From: Christensenella sp. UBA1214
Lineage (GTDB): Bacteria; Bacillota; Clostridia; Christensenellales; CAG-138
Direction: 5' to 3'
Assembly (NCBI GenBank): GCA_002309375.1
Contig: DBXK01000041.1
Span: 8,449-72,448, forward strand
DNA: 64,000 nucleotides
Made by a program: the position numbers and the translations under genes. A model generated the notes under the pieces. The model was not told where the DNA came from. It did not search any database and saw nothing but the letters and a program-made list of their open reading frames with translations. Of the stretch, positions 36,320 to 45,800 are shown piece after piece (the stretch's first letter is position 1; each line of letters starts with the position of its first letter).

Positions 36320-36922
36320 ATGAAAAAAAGAAGAACGATCGTGATCATGGCGGCAATGCTCGCGCTGATGCTGACGGTGCTGCCGATCCTGAACCTGACT
36401 TCGGCATCTGCCGAAGCCGCACAGGGCGAAGAAACGGAGCAAAGCGGAACTGATGAAGAGCAGGCGATGCCTGCGCTGAGCTTCGAAAACGGCGAACCCC
36501 CGCAAGGCGCTCAGGGTGAGCCGATGCAGGGCAGCCCCGGCGAACCGCCGGAGGGCTTCAGCGGTGAGATGCCGCAGGGCTTCCCGGAAGGCGGGGACGG
36601 CGGAATGCAGTTCCAGAACGGCGGAAACGGTGAATCCGGCGGCCGGAAAAGCGGCAGACGCGGCGAAACGGGCTCCAACGGCCAGGCCGGAGAAACCAGC
36701 GGAAAGAATGACGGCACCTGCACGAACTGCAGCCGGAAGTGCACGAGCATCTGGCCGACGGCGCTGATCGCGGGAGCTATCGGCCTCGCGGCGGGGATCG
36801 CGGGCACGGTGATCGTAATTGCACTCAAAAACAGAATCAAGCGGGAAAAAACCGCTGAAGCAAAGCAGGCTGAAGTAAAGGAGAATGCCGATGAAGTAAA
36901 AGACGAAGCGTCCGAAGAATGA
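36320..36922 (+). CDS. Secreted membrane-anchored Gly/Glu/Pro-rich protein
   Basis: 200 residues. Signal peptide (about 1-30, IVIMAAMLALMLTVLPILNLTSASA), an extracytoplasmic low-complexity region (about 50-130) with GEPPQG, GEPPEG and GEMPQG units and many Gly/Asn, a TCTNCSRKC cysteine patch, a C-terminal transmembrane helix (IWPTALIAGAIGLAAGIAGTVIVIAL) and a short charged cytoplasmic tail. ATG at 36320 has AAGGAGG nine bases upstream; an ATG three codons earlier touches that site. Divergent from the two-component system whose sensor has the same units. No known family. Confidence 0.7.
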   Translation: MKKRRTIVIMAAMLALMLTVLPILNLTSASAEAAQGEETEQSGTDEEQAMPALSFENGEPPQGAQGEPMQGSPGEPPEGFSGEMPQGFPEGGDGGMQFQNGGNGESGGRKSGRRGETGSNGQAGETSGKNDGTCTNCSRKCTSIWPTALIAGAIGLAAGIAGTVIVIALKNRIKREKTAEAKQAEVKENADEVKDEASEE

Positions 36923-36956
36923 CCGACAGTTCGCATAGGCCGGTTTTAATGATCGG

Positions 36957-36990
36957 GATCGGGCCGTAAAAGGCCCGATCTGCTTTTTTA
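36957..36990 (+). terminator. Terminator after the Gly/Glu/Pro-rich protein gene
   Basis: GATCGGGCC/GGCCCGATC stem followed by TGCTTTTTT. Confidence 0.85.
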
Positions 36991-37056
36991 TGCTGTGAAA
37001 AACACTGCGTTTATGCTATAATGAAAGCGATCAAAGAACCCGAAAGGAGATCAATT

Positions 37057-37728
37057 ATGAACAGAACGATCACCGTGCGCGGCGTCGGGACCGCAAAGAC
37101 AAAACCCGACCAGATCATCGTTTCGATCGACCTAAACGCAAAGGACATGGATTATGAAAAGGCGATCTTTCTCGCCGACGACAAGATCGAGCGGCTGACC
37201 TCGGCTTTATGTGCGGTCGGCTATGAAAAGGACGCGCTTAAGACAGTCAACTTCAACGTCAACACGAGCTACCAGGGTTATCATGACGATAAAGGCATGT
37301 ACCGCCAGGTCTTCGACGGCTATATCGTCAATCACAGCCTGAAGCTTGCGTTCGATTTTTCCAATGAGCGTCTCGGCGAAACGCTGACGGCGATCGCCTC
37401 CTGCGATACGCAGCCCCAACTCAACATCAGCTTTACCGTCAAGGATCCCGCCGGGATCAAGGAAGCCCTTCTGAAAAGCGCGGCGGAAAACGCAAAGAGC
37501 AAGGCGGAGCTGCTTACCGCCGCTTCCGGCGTGCGCCTCGGCCAATTGATCAATATCGATTATAACTGGGGCGAAGTGAACACCTTCTCCCGCACGCGGT
37601 TCAACGCGATGGATGAAGCGGAGGAAGCAAAGCCGATGATGCGCGCTTTCGGCGCCAGCGCCAATTTCACGCCGGAGGATATCTCCTCGAGCGATTCGGC
37701 GGCATTCACATGGGAGATCATGGATTGA
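37057..37728 (+). CDS. SIMPL domain (DUF541) protein
   Basis: 223 residues. Begins TITVRGVGTAKTKPDQIIVSIDL, the hallmark of SIMPL proteins, with NFNVNTSYQ and AFGASANFTPEDI later. Bacterial homologues (such as the BP26/Omp28 group) form oligomers; function is poorly known. No signal peptide is visible, so this copy may be cytoplasmic. AAAGGAG lies nine bases before ATG 37057; a TATAAT box (37017-37022) sits just upstream. Confidence 0.88.
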   Translation: MNRTITVRGVGTAKTKPDQIIVSIDLNAKDMDYEKAIFLADDKIERLTSALCAVGYEKDALKTVNFNVNTSYQGYHDDKGMYRQVFDGYIVNHSLKLAFDFSNERLGETLTAIASCDTQPQLNISFTVKDPAGIKEALLKSAAENAKSKAELLTAASGVRLGQLINIDYNWGEVNTFSRTRFNAMDEAEEAKPMMRAFGASANFTPEDISSSDSAAFTWEIMD

Positions 37729-37738
37729 GCAGATCAAA

Positions 37739-37780
37739 GAAAGAGCCCCGGAGGAACGGCCGTCCGGGGCTTTGCTTTTC
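37739..37780. terminator. Bidirectional terminator
   Basis: AGCCCCGG/CCGGGGCT stem with T-rich flanks between the SIMPL gene and the convergent cobalamin operon. Confidence 0.8.
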
Positions 37781-37785
37781 TGCTT

Positions 37786-38373
37786 TTAAATAATGCTTTT
37801 CCCAAACGGCACGGAGGTCACGTGCACCGGCCGTTTATCGATGAATTCAACAGTAAAACCGGTCCCGGGCTCCGGGGTGAAGGAGTACCGCCCGTTGACG
37901 GCAAGGAACCAATGCTGCATCAGCCCGCCGATGACTCCTCCGTGGGTGATGATAACTGCGTCCTCGCTCGCGCCGATCAGCGGAGCAAGCGCGCGCAGAG
38001 CCCGGCGGGTGACCTGATCCCCGCTTTCGCCGTTCGGGCAGACATTCGCTTCGATGTCGCCCGTGATCCATTTCTGATAGGCGTCGGTATTGCAGAGCTC
38101 CTGATAGGTCTTCATTTCGAAATCGCCGAAATCGATCTCGCGCATATCGCTTAAAACGCCGTGGGGGATATCGCCGTAAAGCGCCTTGAAGGTCTGCTCC
38201 GTGCGCAGCATCCCGCTCGTATAATAATGCGGCGCGGTCGGATAGCCGCCGCCTTCCGCCATCTTTTGCAGTTTCATCACGCTGCAGGGAAGCAGCGGCA
38301 GTTCGGTGCTGCCGTAATAGAGCTTTTTCATATTGCCTTCGGTCACTCCGTGGCGGATAAGCGTGAGCTTCAT
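37786..38373 (-). CDS. Histidine phosphatase, probable alpha-ribazole phosphatase (CobC type)
   Basis: 195 residues with intact LTLIRHGVTEGN, TSGMLRTEQTF, the proton-donor region MREIDFGDFEMKTY and IITHGGVIGGLM. The family includes many phosphatases; its place as last gene of the cobalamin nucleotide-loop operon, overlapping the cobU-like gene by four bases, suggests removal of phosphate from alpha-ribazole phosphate or adenosylcobalamin phosphate. Unlike the phosphatase at 10202, the RHG motif here is complete. Confidence 0.85.
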   Translation of the reverse strand: MKLTLIRHGVTEGNMKKLYYGSTELPLLPCSVMKLQKMAEGGGYPTAPHYYTSGMLRTEQTFKALYGDIPHGVLSDMREIDFGDFEMKTYQELCNTDAYQKWITGDIEANVCPNGESGDQVTRRALRALAPLIGASEDAVIITHGGVIGGLMQHWFLAVNGRYSFTPEPGTGFTVEFIDKRPVHVTSVPFGKSII

Positions 38374-38747
38374 TTGAGCACCTCCCCGATGCCGCAGAAG
38401 AGCCGCGTGACGCGGTCGGCTTTTTTTGCAAGCGCGGCAAGGACCTGCCCGTGCAGCTCCCGCCAGTATCTTTCGGTTTTATCCATCGGCACGATGCCGG
38501 AGCCGATCTCCCGCGAAATGATGAGCATCGGCGCCGTTGAGTGGGGTTCAAGCGCCCGGAGGACCTCCTCCGCGCTCATGCCGCTTTCCGCACAGCGCTT
38601 CGTGTATGCTTCAAGATGGCGAATCGCACGCGCAGCGCCGTCCGGCCATAAGAGCGCAAGGTCGAGCACTTCACTTTCGTCGATGCCGTATTCTCTTTTC
38701 GCGTATGTCAGTTTTCCCGAATACGCGCCGCCGATGATGAGCTCCAT
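38370..38747 (-). CDS. Short CobU-like nucleotide-binding protein
   Basis: 125 residues, much shorter than CobU (~180). P-loop variant GGAYSGKLTYAKRE at the N-terminus. The C-terminal half, PMLIISREIGSGIVPMDKTERYWRELHGQVLAALAKKADRVTRLFCGIGEVLK, matches the end of canonical CobU very well. The middle segment with the guanylylated His region is missing. A full-length cobU two genes upstream has the reverse pattern: good N-terminus, eroded end. The two could share work, or this one could be a regulator. Overlaps the phosphatase gene. Confidence 0.75.
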   Translation of the reverse strand: MELIIGGAYSGKLTYAKREYGIDESEVLDLALLWPDGAARAIRHLEAYTKRCAESGMSAEEVLRALEPHSTAPMLIISREIGSGIVPMDKTERYWRELHGQVLAALAKKADRVTRLFCGIGEVLK

Positions 38748-38757
38748 TTTTCACCTT

Positions 38758-39810
38758 TCAGCCGATCATGACCGTTCTTTGAGCGAAGCCGCCCTGCACG
38801 AATACCAGCACCGCAGCGCCGAAAAGCTCGCCGAGCGTGAGCGCAAAGCCGGAGATATCGCCGTTCATTCCGTCAAGGTTTTTATAGGCGATCAAAGCGA
38901 AGATCCAATAGAATAATGCCGCCGCGGCGGGAGCGAGGCCGAATACGCCGAAAAGCAGCGCGGGCACAGCCGCGGCGAGGATGAGGAGCGCTGCCAGCAC
39001 GACGCGGAAGCGTGCATGCTGCTTTTTTCGAAGGGCAAGCTCCGATGCGAGCTCCTTTTCGCGTTCCTTCGGGAGAGTGTCCGCAGCGCCGCTATCGGCA
39101 GCCTGCACCGAAAGATCGGCAACGCCCTCGGTCTTGAGCTCGGCGCCGTTCGGCGAATCCCCGGCATCAGCCGCATTCACGCCGTTCATTTCGGCATATT
39201 GGCTCGTTTTCATGCTCCTGAGCGAAAGCACGGCAAGCCCGGCGCAGGCGCGGCTCGCGACGGGGATCAGCCCGAGGGAAAGCAGGAACGCGAACCGCGG
39301 ATCTTGGATCAGCCCGAAGATCGGGGAACGACCTCCGCTTTCGAGCGCACGCATCGCACAGCCGGAGGAGAAACACGGCATGATGCTTCCGCAGGCCGCC
39401 TGAGGCGCCTTTTCAGCGGAGAAGAACACGCAGAACTGCGCCAAAACGAGCAGCATGAGGCAGATCACGCCAAACGCCCCGCAGTGGGGATCCTTGAGTA
39501 TTTTTTGCCGCGTTTGAAGGTCGCGGTGGGAGAGCATCGCATCGCAGACGTCCGAATAACCGTCCAAATGGAGGAAGCCCGTCACAAGCCACGGCAAGGC
39601 GGCAAGCAGCAGCGCGGCGACCGCGCGGGGCAGGGCAAGAAGCTCCGTGAGCCACGCGATGAGCGCCCATAATCCGCCGACGATGACGCCGATGAACGGC
39701 AGGCAGACGAGCATCCGCGAGCGCTGGCCTTCGTCCCATTTCCGAACGGGGCAGGGGATCGCGAGAAACATTCCCCACGCCATGAAAAATGCGTTGAACC
39801 GGGCTTTCAT
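38758..39810 (-). CDS. cobS: Adenosylcobinamide-GDP ribazoletransferase (cobalamin synthase)
   Basis: Joins adenosylcobinamide-GDP with alpha-ribazole (or its phosphate) at the membrane to finish the corrinoid. 350 residues, about 100 more than usual. Family motifs: GFLHLDGYSDVCDAMLSH and KNLDGMNGDISGFALTLGELF. About six transmembrane helices. The extra length is a hydrophilic Ala/Glu/Asp-rich insert (about residues 203-275) between two membrane segments. It lies seven bases after cobU. Confidence 0.92.
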   Translation of the reverse strand: MKARFNAFFMAWGMFLAIPCPVRKWDEGQRSRMLVCLPFIGVIVGGLWALIAWLTELLALPRAVAALLLAALPWLVTGFLHLDGYSDVCDAMLSHRDLQTRQKILKDPHCGAFGVICLMLLVLAQFCVFFSAEKAPQAACGSIMPCFSSGCAMRALESGGRSPIFGLIQDPRFAFLLSLGLIPVASRACAGLAVLSLRSMKTSQYAEMNGVNAADAGDSPNGAELKTEGVADLSVQAADSGAADTLPKEREKELASELALRKKQHARFRVVLAALLILAAAVPALLFGVFGLAPAAAALFYWIFALIAYKNLDGMNGDISGFALTLGELFGAAVLVFVQGGFAQRTVMIG

Positions 39811-39817
39811 TTCCTTT

Positions 39818-40402
39818 TCAATCCTCCTCCAACTGCGGAAAAACTCCCTTGTGCGGGATCAGAACTCCGGCTGTGACTTCGCCGACCGCATCGAAAGCGG
39901 CGGCAAGCCGGTTGAGCACGGCGGCAAGCGCGGCGCGCCAGAGCTCGGTCGTTTTATCGAAAACGATCCCGTCGCGGAAAACATCGTCCGCAACGCAGAT
40001 GATATTACCAAATGAATCGGCAAGCCGCATCAGCCCGCGGAACGAGCTCTCCTGCGCTTCTTCCGCGCGTTTGGCGGCGCCCTTCGCATCGAAGTTTTCC
40101 TCCACGAAGCCGCCGAACATCTCATTCGTAACGAGCGCGGTCACGCTGTCGAAAAGCACCGAAGCGATTCCGCAGCCTTCGGGCAGCGGCGCAGACTCCA
40201 GCCCGCGGCCGCATTCGACCGTTTCGAAGCCCCAGCCCTCGCGGTCGAGAAGATGTTTTTCGATCCGCTCGCGGTCCTCGCCGTCGACCGGCTCCATCGT
40301 CGCCCAATAGTACATCGGCCCGCCCGCCGCAAGCTTCTTTGCAAGCCTCTGCGCAAGGCGGCTTTTGCCGCTTTTGCTTCCGCCGATCAACAGGATCTTC
40401 AT
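39818..40402 (-). CDS. cobU: Adenosylcobinamide kinase/guanylyltransferase
   Basis: Phosphorylates adenosylcobinamide and adds GMP to give adenosylcobinamide-GDP. 194 residues. P-loop GGSKSGKSRLAQ near residue 7; RERIEKHLLDR fits the RxxxH region where His takes GMP; SVLFDSVTALVTNEMF is the usual DSVT-type block. The C-terminal block IICVADDVFRDGIVFDKTTELWRAALAAVLNRLAAAF departs from the consensus NEVGxGIVP. Four bases separate it from cobT. Confidence 0.88.
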   Translation of the reverse strand: MKILLIGGSKSGKSRLAQRLAKKLAAGGPMYYWATMEPVDGEDRERIEKHLLDREGWGFETVECGRGLESAPLPEGCGIASVLFDSVTALVTNEMFGGFVEENFDAKGAAKRAEEAQESSFRGLMRLADSFGNIICVADDVFRDGIVFDKTTELWRAALAAVLNRLAAAFDAVGEVTAGVLIPHKGVFPQLEED

Positions 40403-40405
40403 AAA

Positions 40406-41491
40406 CTAAAACTCTTTTTCGGGGATATTCGCAAGGTATCCGTCGTCGATCGATGCTTCCCCGAAGGTCGCCATGCCGTTCATCGCGGCGCAGGCTCCGC
40501 GCATGATCTGAAACGCGAGCGGACAGCCGCTGCCCTCGCCGAGACGCATGCCGAGGTGCAGGATCGGCGCAATGCCGAGCTCCGCTTCCGCGATGCGGCT
40601 CCCGTTCTCCTTCGAGGCGTGCGCAATGAACAGAAAATCGGAAACAGCGGGGCAGAGCCGAACCGCGCAGAGCGCGGCGACGACGGAGATGAACCCGTCC
40701 GCCACGGCGGGTATGCGGTTCGCCGCAAGGCCGAGATAGGCTCCGGCCATCGCCGCAAGGTCGAACCCCCCGACCTTCGAAAGAACGTCGATAACGTCGC
40801 CGGCGTCGGGCCTGTTCAGCGCGACGGCGCGGGCGATCACTTCCTTTTTATGTTCGAACGCTTCCTGCGAGAGCCCGCTCCCGAGGCCCGTCACGGCCTC
40901 GGCCGTGGCGCTTGTGAGCGCGGAAAGCACGGCGGCGGAGGTCGTCGTGTTGCCGATACCCATTTCGCCGACGCCGACGGCTTCGATCCCGTCCGTTTTC
41001 GCGCGGTCCGCCGCTTCGATCCCCGCTTCGAGCGCCGTAAGGCATTCATCGCGGGTCATCGCAGGTTCTATGTAAATATCATTTGTGCCGCGTGAGATCT
41101 TGCGGTCGATGATTCCCGGATGGCGGAGATCCGAATTGATACCGACGTCGATGATCTCCGTCCCGTCCCCGAAAAAGTCGGCGAGGGCGGACATGCCGGT
41201 CCGGTGCTTCGTCATATTGACCGCCTGCGAAAGCGTGACGCTCTGCGGCGTGACGGCAACGCCTTCCCGAACAACGCCGTTGTCGGCGCAGAAAACGAGG
41301 ATCCGCCGCTTCTCAAGGCTGTTTTTGACCTTCCCGGTGATCCCGGCAAGGCGGATCGAGAGCTCCTCGAGCCTTCCGAGGCTGCCCGGCGGCTTCGCGA
41401 GCTCCGTCTGCCTCTTCCGCGCGGCGTCTATCGCGGCTCCGTCGGCGCCGCGGATCGACGATATGATTCTTTTGAGTTCGCTTTCGGTCAT
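40406..41491 (-). CDS. cobT: Nicotinate-nucleotide:dimethylbenzimidazole phosphoribosyltransferase
   Basis: Activates the lower-ligand base as alpha-ribazole phosphate. 361 residues, normal length. Seen: LAKPPGSLGRLEELSIRLAGI at the N-terminus, VFCADNGVVREGVAVTPQSVT, GEMGIGNTTTSAAVLSAL, and the C-terminal LHLGMRLGEGSGCPLAFQIM with the catalytic Glu region. The ATG abuts the stop codon of the upstream TIM-barrel gene. Part of a compact six-gene - strand operon. Confidence 0.97.
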   Translation of the reverse strand: MTESELKRIISSIRGADGAAIDAARKRQTELAKPPGSLGRLEELSIRLAGITGKVKNSLEKRRILVFCADNGVVREGVAVTPQSVTLSQAVNMTKHRTGMSALADFFGDGTEIIDVGINSDLRHPGIIDRKISRGTNDIYIEPAMTRDECLTALEAGIEAADRAKTDGIEAVGVGEMGIGNTTTSAAVLSALTSATAEAVTGLGSGLSQEAFEHKKEVIARAVALNRPDAGDVIDVLSKVGGFDLAAMAGAYLGLAANRIPAVADGFISVVAALCAVRLCPAVSDFLFIAHASKENGSRIAEAELGIAPILHLGMRLGEGSGCPLAFQIMRGACAAMNGMATFGEASIDDGYLANIPEKEF

Positions 41492-42262
41492 TTACAGATA
41501 TCCTTTTTCATCAAGCCATTCGAGCGACGGCGTGCAGTGCATATTTTCAATGGTAAAGGTCGCCTCCGGGCAAAGCTCCGCGACCTTGTTGATGATCCGC
41601 CCGATCGGGATATTTCCTTCGCCGAGCGGGGAGTGCAGATCCTTTCCGCCCGTGTTATCGTGCAGATGAACGTGGAAAAGATACGGCGCCATCGGGCCGA
41701 TCCAATCGAGGGGCGGAACGGCGGAAACGGAGCAGTTCGCGTGCCCGACGTCGAGGCAGAGCCCGAGCCGCGGGTCGCTCACGCCGCGAACGATCTCAAC
41801 GAGCGTTTCCGGCGAGGGCTCCATCACGTTTTCGAGCGCGATCATTATGTTTTCCGGCGCGCCTGCAAGAAAATCCTTCCAGAAAAGGATCGACTGCTCA
41901 ACGTAATATTCCGGGTAATAGATCTCCGGGATGAACCCGCCGTGGATGACGATCCTATTGAACCCGAGCTCCTTCGCAAGCCCGATCGCCTCAGCGTAGC
42001 GCTCCGCCGCGAGCCGCCTTGCCCGCGGATCGATCGCGCAAGGCGCAAGCTCCGCAAACGGCGCATGGAACCAGCCTGGCGGGAGGCCGTCCATGAGCTC
42101 CTTAGTCCTTTTGAGGTTTTCCTCGCGGTCAACGTCGATGCGCTGAGCCCAGCAGAATTCAGCGATCTCGAGCCCGATCCGAAAGCGCAGCGCAGCCGGG
42201 CGGCAGTCGTCCGCCGTCGTGGAAACAAAAAGCCTGTTTCGGATCCCCGCCTTATTTTCCAA
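41492..42262 (-). CDS. TIM-barrel sugar phosphate isomerase/epimerase-like protein
   Basis: 256 residues in the AP-endonuclease-2 type TIM barrel. Metal-binding residues appear in RIVIHGGFIPE, MIALENVME, LCLDVGHANC, LFHVHLHDN (HVHLHD) and FTIENMHC. The start is TTG at 42262, seven bases after GGAGC; the 14-codon extension lacks a site. It is the first gene of the cobalamin nucleotide-loop operon and directly abuts cobT. A role in corrinoid or ribazole metabolism is possible by context; the fold alone does not tell the substrate. Confidence 0.85.
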   Translation of the reverse strand: MENKAGIRNRLFVSTTADDCRPAALRFRIGLEIAEFCWAQRIDVDREENLKRTKELMDGLPPGWFHAPFAELAPCAIDPRARRLAAERYAEAIGLAKELGFNRIVIHGGFIPEIYYPEYYVEQSILFWKDFLAGAPENIMIALENVMEPSPETLVEIVRGVSDPRLGLCLDVGHANCSVSAVPPLDWIGPMAPYLFHVHLHDNTGGKDLHSPLGEGNIPIGRIINKVAELCPEATFTIENMHCTPSLEWLDEKGYL

Positions 42263-42346
42263 TGCGCCGCTCCTTCGCCGGAGAATGCTCCGGTCTTTTC
42301 TCAATCATACCATACAGCAATTCAAAATACAAGGCGCGGGGGCGCT

Positions 42347-42508
42347 TCAATCGTCCCTCTCCCGCCGAAGCAAACGCTGTTTTTCCCTTGCACGGCGGTA
42401 TTTTTTGCCGTCCTCGAAAACTGCGGGGCGGGGGAGGGCCTCCCTTTCGCGTCCGCGGATCGCCGCAAGGCGCTTCAAAAGCAGCTTCGTTTTCTTATCC
42501 TTTTTCAT
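42347..42508 (-). CDS. Small basic protein, 53 residues
   Basis: Reads MKKDKKTKLLLKRLAAIRGR, then REALPRPAVFEDGKKYRRAREKQRLLRRERDD. AGGACG/GGAGG stands directly before the ATG at good spacing. More than a third of the residues are Lys or Arg, so nucleic-acid or ribosome binding is plausible. It lies about 85 bases upstream of the cobalamin operon on the same strand. I do not recognise a family. Confidence 0.6.
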   Translation of the reverse strand: MKKDKKTKLLLKRLAAIRGREREALPRPAVFEDGKKYRRAREKQRLLRRERDD

Positions 42509-42667
42509 TGCGTCCTCCGCTTTCTTCGTTCATATTTTCAATCTGAAGGATACAGGAAACTTGCGGCGATGTCAAGCTTCGCCGGACAGCTTTCCGGGCA
42601 TTATAAATTATGGGGCGTAAAAGATAAAAAAACAGCTCTTTTTTTGCCCGAAAAGGCCGTATTCGGA

Positions 42668-42697
42668 TTGACAGATAACGGGTATAAGGTATACAAT
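42668..42697 (+). promoter_or_regulatory. Sigma-A-type promoter for the repeat adhesin
   Basis: TTGACA (42668-42673) and TATACAAT (42690-42697), 16-18 bases apart; a ~130-base untranslated leader follows. Confidence 0.75.
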
Positions 42698-42830
42698 GGA
42701 AGTTGAAATTGAACGGAATCCTTAACCGTTCAGAGCCGTTTTGAAGCTCATTTCCGGCGCGGCAGGAGTTCCCATATTCGCCGCCCAAAGCGAAATTCAT
42801 CGCGGCAGTAATTCACAAGGAGGAAACAGA

Positions 42831-45800
42831 ATGAAGAAGTTTCTATCAATGCTTCTGGCAGTTGTGATGGTACTCGCTCTTGCAGTGCCCGCACTGGCGG
42901 AAACCAAGGCTCAGCACGGCGATATAACTGTCAGCCAAGCTCAGCCTGAACAGCAGGCTCAGGCTGACACCGCGAAGCTCCGCGGCGCGTCTTCCTGGGA
43001 TTTTGAAACCGACCCCGCGGAGTCCGGCTTCACCTACATCGACCAGGACGGTGACGGCTTTAACTGGGTCTGGCACCAGAACACCGGCACCGGCAACTAC
43101 ACCACCCACAGCGGCGACGGCGTCATGACCAGCGCTTCGTACGACAATGACAACCAGGCTGCTCTGACTCCGGACAACTGGATGATCAGCCCCGTCTGCG
43201 AAGGCACTATGCTGACCTTCTGGATGTGCGGTCAGGATGCCAGCTACTGCGAAGAGTACGTCGGCGTTTACGTATCCACCGACGGCGGCGAGACCTGGAG
43301 CAACGAGATTGCGGGTTTCACCGCGACTTCGGAGATGACCCAGCAGGCAGTCAACCTTTCCGCTTACACCGGCGAGATCCAGTTCGCGCTGCGTCATTAC
43401 AACTGCACCGATATGTTCTACCTCGATATCGACGATATCGAGCTGATGAGCGAGGTCCCGCAGTGCACCGTTACCTTCGTTGACGGCTATGACGGCACGA
43501 CTATCGACACCATGACCGTCGAGGCCGGCACCGTGCTCAACGAGCGCGATTTCCCGACTCCGCCCACTCACGAGGGCTATGAGTTCACCGGTTGGGACTA
43601 CAACGGCGCAAGCATCGCGGCGGATACCACCATCACCGCGAACTACAAGCAGGAAGGCTCCAATATTTGGGACTTCGAGACCGATCCGACCGCCCAAGGC
43701 TTCACATTCCTGGATCAGGACGGCGACGGCAACGGCTGGGGAAGGCTGAGCGATGCAGAGTATGCTCACGAGTCGACCTATGCTATGGCTTCCGCTTCCT
43801 ATTCCAGCGGTGCGCTGACTCCGGATAACTGGATGATCACCCCCGCGTTCGAAGCGGTCGGCATGAGCTTCTGGACCCGCGGCCTGGGCTATCCCGATCA
43901 CGTCGGCATCTTCGTATCCACCGACGGCGGCTCCACCTGGTCCGACAAGGCGCTGCTCGAATACGACACCGACGGCACGGCATATGAAAAGAAGACCGTC
44001 GATCTTTCCGCTTATAAAGATCAGGAGATCATGGTCGCTTTCCGCCATTACAACTGCACCGACCAGTACTACGTCTTCATCGATGATATCGAAACCTATA
44101 ATGCTGCCCCGGAATATACGGTCACCTTCTATGATATCATGGATGAGTCCGTTATCGGCACCATTACCGTTGAGCAGGGCTACGTGCTGACCGAGGAAGA
44201 CTTCCCCGAGGTCCCCGAGCACGAGGGCTATGTGTTCTACGGCTGGAGCTACGACGGCACCGGCATTGCGGAAGACACCGCCATTATCGCGTTCTATTCC
44301 TATGATGGCGTCTATGAGAACACCCTTTGGGATTTTGAAGACGAGATCCACCCGATCGTAACCGGTTTCCATACCGATGACGGAAACGGCGACGGCAACA
44401 CCTGGGAATGGTTCAATGCGCCTGACTACGCAAACAGCACCAGCCATATGATGGCCTGCCTGTCCAACGGCATGGATTCGATGGATGATTGGCTCATCAC
44501 GCCGAAATTCACCGGCACGCTGCTGACCTTCTACTATCGCGGCTACAGCGCGAGCTACACCGATCATCTCGAGGTTTACGTTTCCGCGGACGACGGCGCG
44601 ACATGGAAGCCGGTCGGCGAGTACGAAGTGACCGGCGACACCTACACCATGGCGAGCATCGATCTCAGCGAGTATGAAGGCACCCTCCGTGTCGGATTCA
44701 ATGTATCCGTCGCAGGCGGCGCATACGTCTTCATCGACGATATCGAGGTCATGAGCGAGACTCCGACCTACACCGTAACCTTCATCGACGGCTTAACCGG
44801 CGAACCGTTCGACAGGCCTCTGACCGTTGAGATGGGCTACGTTCTTGGCGAGCGCGATTTCCCGACTCCTCCCACCCACGAGGACTACGAGTTCTTTGGT
44901 TGGGATTATGACGGCAGCCCCATCGTCGCCGATACCGAGATCACCGCGATCTATGGTTATGCAGGCGTTTATTCCAACACGATCTGGGATTTCGAAACCG
45001 ATCCTTCCGCGCAGGGCTTCCTGATGCTGGATGAGGACGGCGACGGTCATAATTGGGAATGGCAGGAGCCCGGTTCAAGCTACGTACACAGCACCTCCCA
45101 CTCCATGTATTCCGCCTCCTATGAGGGCAACGGTGTCGGCGCACTCAGCCCCGACAACTGGCTGATCACCCCGAAATTCACCGCTTCGATGCTGACCTTC
45201 TGGATCCGCAACTACAGCGGAAGCTATAAGGACCACCTCGAGGTCTACGTTTCGACCGATAACGGCGCGACCTGGAGCGAATCCGTCCTGAGCATTGATC
45301 CGGCCAATACTTTTGAACAGTACACGATCGATCTTACCGAATACGGTGAGGCAGAACTCAGGGTCGCTTTCCGCCACTGCAACTGCAGCGATAAGTACCG
45401 CTTCTATCTCGACGATATCGAGATCATCACCCTTGCTCCCACCGCCATCGTTACCTTCGTTGACGGCGTTGACGGAAGCGAGATCAATACTCTTGAGGTC
45501 GAGACCGGCTACGTTCTGACCGAGGAAGACTTCCCGACTCCTCCCGAGCATGAAGACTGGACCTTTGTCGAGTGGGATTATGACGGCAGCTCGATCCTCC
45601 AGGATACTACCGTTACCGCGCTTTACAGCTATGATAAGCTCTTGATCTGGGACTTCGAAACCGATCCCTTTGAACAGGGCTTCATCCTTCTCGACGCCGA
45701 CGGCGACAGCAGCAACTGGCAGTGGGCGACTTCCGGCTACTCCGGCTACTTCCACGAGGGCATCGGCTACATGATCGATAAGTATAAGACCGATCCGGAC

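Noticed and set aside
42262..42830. Cobalamin riboswitch before the cobalamin operon
   Set aside because: I looked for a B12-box-like element and a long structured leader and saw neither; the small basic gene occupies the space.
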